From JAVHLK01 sp043806215 (GTDB lineage Bacteria; Desulfobacterota; Desulfomonilia; Desulfomonilales; Desulfomonilaceae), in contig JAZDHD010000298.1 in the NCBI GenBank assembly GCA_043806215.1, positions 1 through 17,758 of the forward strand: a DNA stretch of 17,758 nt. The letters run 5' to 3'. Under the pieces are notes generated by a model. The model did not search any database. It was not told the DNA's origin and saw nothing but the letters and a program-made list of their open reading frames with translations. Below, piece after piece: positions 15,798-17,758 of the stretch. The first letter of the stretch is position 1. Every line of letters begins with the position of its first letter. The translations under genes were made by a program, and so were the position numbers.

Positions 15798-16022
15798 GTG
15801 TCTGTCCCAAGACAAACCTTGCAAGCAGCAATCGGGGGACACGATTCCGAGTTTTGCGAGGTTGCATGGCGCCGTTCGCAAAATCGGATCATGTCCCCCG
15901 ATTGCCCTGCTTTGGTAGCGCCGGCCTCCGTGCCGGTACTCTTTGATCATGCGCCCGGCAGGGACGCCGGGACGCTACCGCGCACTTGCGGAATCCGCGA
16001 CCGTATTTGCGCCATGGAGCAC
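15798..16022. mobile_element. Composite repeat element 7 (TAA-flanked) between ligase and lutB
   Basis: This 225-bp block lies between TAA 15795-15797 (the ligase stop) and TAA 16023-16025. The left half (15800-15906) is the inverted partner of 17638-17745 and is itself a long imperfect hairpin with arms GCAATCGGGGGACA and TGTCCCCCGATTGC. The right half is a reversed GGTAGC double hairpin (15914-15979), then GCGACCGTATTTGCGCCATG and GAGCAC, the GTG-type terminus. It thus joins two element types. Confidence 0.65.
15800..15906. repeat. Left arm of the ~107-bp inverted repeat around lutB
   Basis: The reverse complement of 15800-15906 matches 17638-17745 with three substitutions and one single-base insertion (about 96% identity). 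It includes the sequence AATCGGGGGACA and its own inverted copy, so the arm can fold alone as well. Confidence 0.92.
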
Positions 16023-16038
16023 TAAGTGCCGGCCGGCC

Positions 16039-17409
16039 CTATTTCAGTGACATGATGCGGGTGAGACTCCGCCGAGCGGGCTTCGGCAGCCGTTTCACCG
16101 TTTTCCCCGGGACAAGGGCCCTCAGTACGGGCCACAACAGATGCGACAGACGTTGTCCCCATCCGAAAAGGGACCGGTGCCGGGCCGCAAGCGCAAACGT
16201 CTGCATGCCGGTCTTTTCATGTCCCGGTGTGAGATGCCTGTTCACCCTCTGTTCACGTAACGTTCGAATGAGTTTGACCAATGGAACCTTGACCGGACAG
16301 ACGTCCGCACACGCGCCGCACAGCGTACTCGCGTCCAGCAACGGATGAGCCCGGTCAAGCCCTTCGAGTTCATTGGTGAGCACTATTCCCATGGGACCGG
16401 GATACGTCGACTGGTAGGCATGGCCTCCCACCGCCTTGTACACGGGGCACACATTTATGCACGCGCTGCAGCGTATGCATTTGAGGATCTCCCGGCACTC
16501 GCCTTGGAGAATCCTCGACCTGCCGTTGTCCAAAACGACGATATGAAGCTGTTCCACTTGGGAACCGTCGTCGATTTTTCGCGGGCCGGTGATGATCGAC
16601 AGGTAACTGGACATTTTCTGGCCGGAAGCCGACCTGGGAAGCAGTCTTATGAACGTTGCCAAATCATTGAGGCCGGGGATGATCTTCTCCATGGTCATTA
16701 CCGCGACATGGAGTTTCGGGAGGGTGGTGACCATCCTGCCGTTCCCTTCGTTGGTGAATATGGCAAGACTCCCGGTGTCGGCTATGGCGAAGTTCGCTCC
16801 GGAAATTCCTGCGTCGGCCGACAGAAAGACCTTTCTCAGAGCCCGACGGGCGATCTTCGTAAGAATCTCGGGATCGTCGGAATACTCCACGCCGAGCTTT
16901 TCCGCAAAAAGCCGTCCGACCTGTCTTCTGTTCTTATGTATGGCAGGAGCCAGGATGTGGGAAGGAGATTCGCCGGCCAACTGGACGATGTACTCCCCCA
17001 AATCGGTTTCCACCACCTCCATGCCGTGAGACTCGAGGTGTTCGTTGAGCCGGATCTCTTCGGTAACCATGGATTTGGCCTTGGCGATTCTCCGTACGCC
17101 CCTGTCCTTCAAGATATGGAGAACAATATCCCGGGCGGCCTCGGCATCGGGAGCGCGGTGCACAACCGCGCCCGCCCGCGTTGCATTGGACGTGAACCGA
17201 TCCAAGTAATCCGGGAGATTGTCCAAAACGTTCAATCGAATGGCGGATGCCTTTTCTCTCCAGACCTCCAGGGGTACCGCTGCAACCCCTTCAGCCCGCT
17301 TGACCGCAAAGGTGTCGGTGGCAGTGCGTATCGCTTCCCGAAGAGAAGTGTCGCGCAGCGCCCGGGCCGCGTTTGCCCGGAAATTCAAACTTCTGGTGTC
17401 GCTCTTCAT
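16039..17409 (-). CDS. lutB: LutB/LldF-type iron-sulfur protein with LUD domain
   Basis: This 456-aa protein combines an N-terminal LUD (DUF162) domain (about 65-300) with a ferredoxin-like region and a C-terminal tail. Iron-sulfur ligands are C311-x2-C314-x2-C317-x3-C321P (CIRCSACINVCP) and C364-x2-C367-x3-C371P (CGACADVCP), both as in LutB of the LutABC L-lactate oxidation complex. VGGHAY after the first cluster is also characteristic. I chose the ATG at 17409 over an upstream in-frame ATG at 17451, because GGAG lies just before it and SDTRSLNFRANAARAL resembles the family start. It probably passes electrons from a hydroxy-acid dehydrogenase. LutA and LutC are not seen: no coding sequence exists upstream to the window edge, and the convergent ligase lies downstream. 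The gene sits between long inverted repeats. A lactate role is inferred from the family only. Confidence 0.9.
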   Translation of the reverse strand: MKSDTRSLNFRANAARALRDTSLREAIRTATDTFAVKRAEGVAAVPLEVWREKASAIRLNVLDNLPDYLDRFTSNATRAGAVVHRAPDAEAARDIVLHILKDRGVRRIAKAKSMVTEEIRLNEHLESHGMEVVETDLGEYIVQLAGESPSHILAPAIHKNRRQVGRLFAEKLGVEYSDDPEILTKIARRALRKVFLSADAGISGANFAIADTGSLAIFTNEGNGRMVTTLPKLHVAVMTMEKIIPGLNDLATFIRLLPRSASGQKMSSYLSIITGPRKIDDGSQVEQLHIVVLDNGRSRILQGECREILKCIRCSACINVCPVYKAVGGHAYQSTYPGPMGIVLTNELEGLDRAHPLLDASTLCGACADVCPVKVPLVKLIRTLREQRVNRHLTPGHEKTGMQTFALAARHRSLFGWGQRLSHLLWPVLRALVPGKTVKRLPKPARRSLTRIMSLK

Positions 17410-17439
17410 GTTTTCTCCACGAAGGAAAAGAAGGCTGGC

Positions 17440-17462
17440 AGGAGCCTTCAACGACGGCTCCT
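17440..17462. other. Hairpin in the lutB leader
   Basis: Arms AGGAGCC and GGCTCCT enclose a 9-nt loop, centred about 40 bp before the lutB start. On the plus strand the stem is followed by a short T-rich stretch, but no plus-strand gene ends here. In the lutB mRNA it could be a leader structure. Confidence 0.4.
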
Positions 17463-17501
17463 TTTCCGTTTCAAGCTTCGGATGCGTTCGTTCGATGGGT
17501 G

Positions 17502-17531
17502 ATGGTAGTCGCGAAGGCCGGTGGGAGTCAA
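17502..17531 (-). promoter_or_regulatory. Possible lutB promoter
   Basis: On the minus strand TTGACT (17531-17526), an 18-bp spacer and TACCAT (17507-17502) form a weak sigma70-like pair, about 90 bp before the lutB ATG. The -10 is poor. Confidence 0.3.
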
Positions 17532-17567
17532 GCTGTCGGAATGCCGGAACTCGCGCGAATTCCGTTA

Positions 17568-17747
17568 GGGTCTGTCACCCAATAAGCCCATCATCCCTCG
17601 GGCCTCTCGGTTTAGTGATATGGCCGTGGGGGCCGCCGGCAATCGGGGGACATGATCCGATTTTGCGAACGGCGCCATGCGACCTCGCAAAACTCGGAAT
17701 CGTGTCCCCCCGATTGCTACTTGCAAGGTTTGTTTTGGGACAGACTC
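17568..17747. mobile_element. MITE-like element 8 (IS5-like ends, TTA-flanked)
   Basis: This 180-bp segment lies between TTA 17565-17567 and TTA 17748-17750. The left end reads GGGTCTGTCACCCAATAA. The right end, inward, reads GAGTCTGTCCCAAAACAA. The left end is nearly that of the element at 13568-13771. The right 108 bp (17638-17745) is the inverted-repeat partner of 15800-15906 and folds as a long imperfect palindrome centred on GGCGCC. Confidence 0.65.
17638..17745. repeat. Right arm of the inverted repeat around lutB
   Basis: It is the reverse-complement partner of 15800-15906, about 96% identical. Together the two arms bracket a 1.73-kb segment holding only lutB, its leader and a repeat module. 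Confidence 0.92.
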
Positions 17748-17758
17748 TTAAGGGAATT

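Noticed and set aside
14895..15950. Long minus-strand open frame (351 codons) opposite the acyl-CoA ligase
   Set aside because: It lies opposite a fully conserved ligase; its composition is that expected from the antisense of a high-GC gene, and it runs into the repeat block.
16345..17502. Plus-strand open frame of 385 codons opposite lutB
   Set aside because: It is antisense to a clear LutB with all iron-sulfur cysteines; no domain is recognisable in the plus-strand product.

Overview
The window is about 17.8 kb of moderately high-GC bacterial chromosome. The gene set suggests a Desulfobacterota (former Deltaproteobacteria, Syntrophobacterales-like) genome. It comprises an AddAB-type recombination nuclease pair with a divergent AddB, a soluble multi-PAS hybrid histidine kinase, alanine dehydrogenase, a FadD-like acyl-CoA ligase and a LutB-like iron-sulfur protein. 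That placement is inference from gene content and protein style; no rRNA or other marker is present.

Layout, left to right: the 3' end of bioD (1-261); a gene-free repeat cluster (262-885); addB (886-3978); a 228-bp repeat-filled gap; addA (4207-7482); a short gap with a good sigma70 promoter; two small HU/IHF-family genes (7624-7902, 7924-8202); a second repeat cluster (8203-8784); a 1124-aa PAS/GAF hybrid sensor kinase (8785-12159); alanine dehydrogenase ald (12207-13325); the largest repeat cluster (13326-14129); a long-chain acyl-CoA ligase (14130-15797); a repeat block (15798-16038); and lutB on the minus strand (16039-17409), followed by another repeat block at the right edge. All genes except lutB are on the plus strand. 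AddA and AddB together should make a helicase-nuclease for double-strand-break repair. The HU and IHF-beta-like proteins look like an operon. The ligase, Ald and LutB are metabolic genes (fatty-acid activation, alanine/pyruvate, lactate or related electron transfer) with no obvious operon link to each other.

The most interesting content is between the genes. Nearly every non-coding stretch is built from one modular family of short palindromic, MITE-like elements of roughly 160-280 bp. They are bounded by TNA trinucleotides (mostly TTA or TAA). Many have termini related to GTGCTCCATGGC followed by GTAAATACGGT. Inside they carry interchangeable hairpin modules, several preceded by GTAG, as in RAYT-associated REP sequences. 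Elements are chained end to end and share the TNA junction. At four genes (bioD, addB, ald, acyl-CoA ligase) the element begins exactly at the stop codon. A related element pair forms ~107-bp, about 96% identical inverted repeats around lutB, so that segment could in principle invert. At the addB/addA junction a 23-bp imperfect direct repeat brackets the repeat insert and includes the addA ribosome-binding site and TTG start; an originally overlapping addBA junction may have been split by this insert. No transposase, CRISPR array, tRNA or rRNA gene was recognised in the window.
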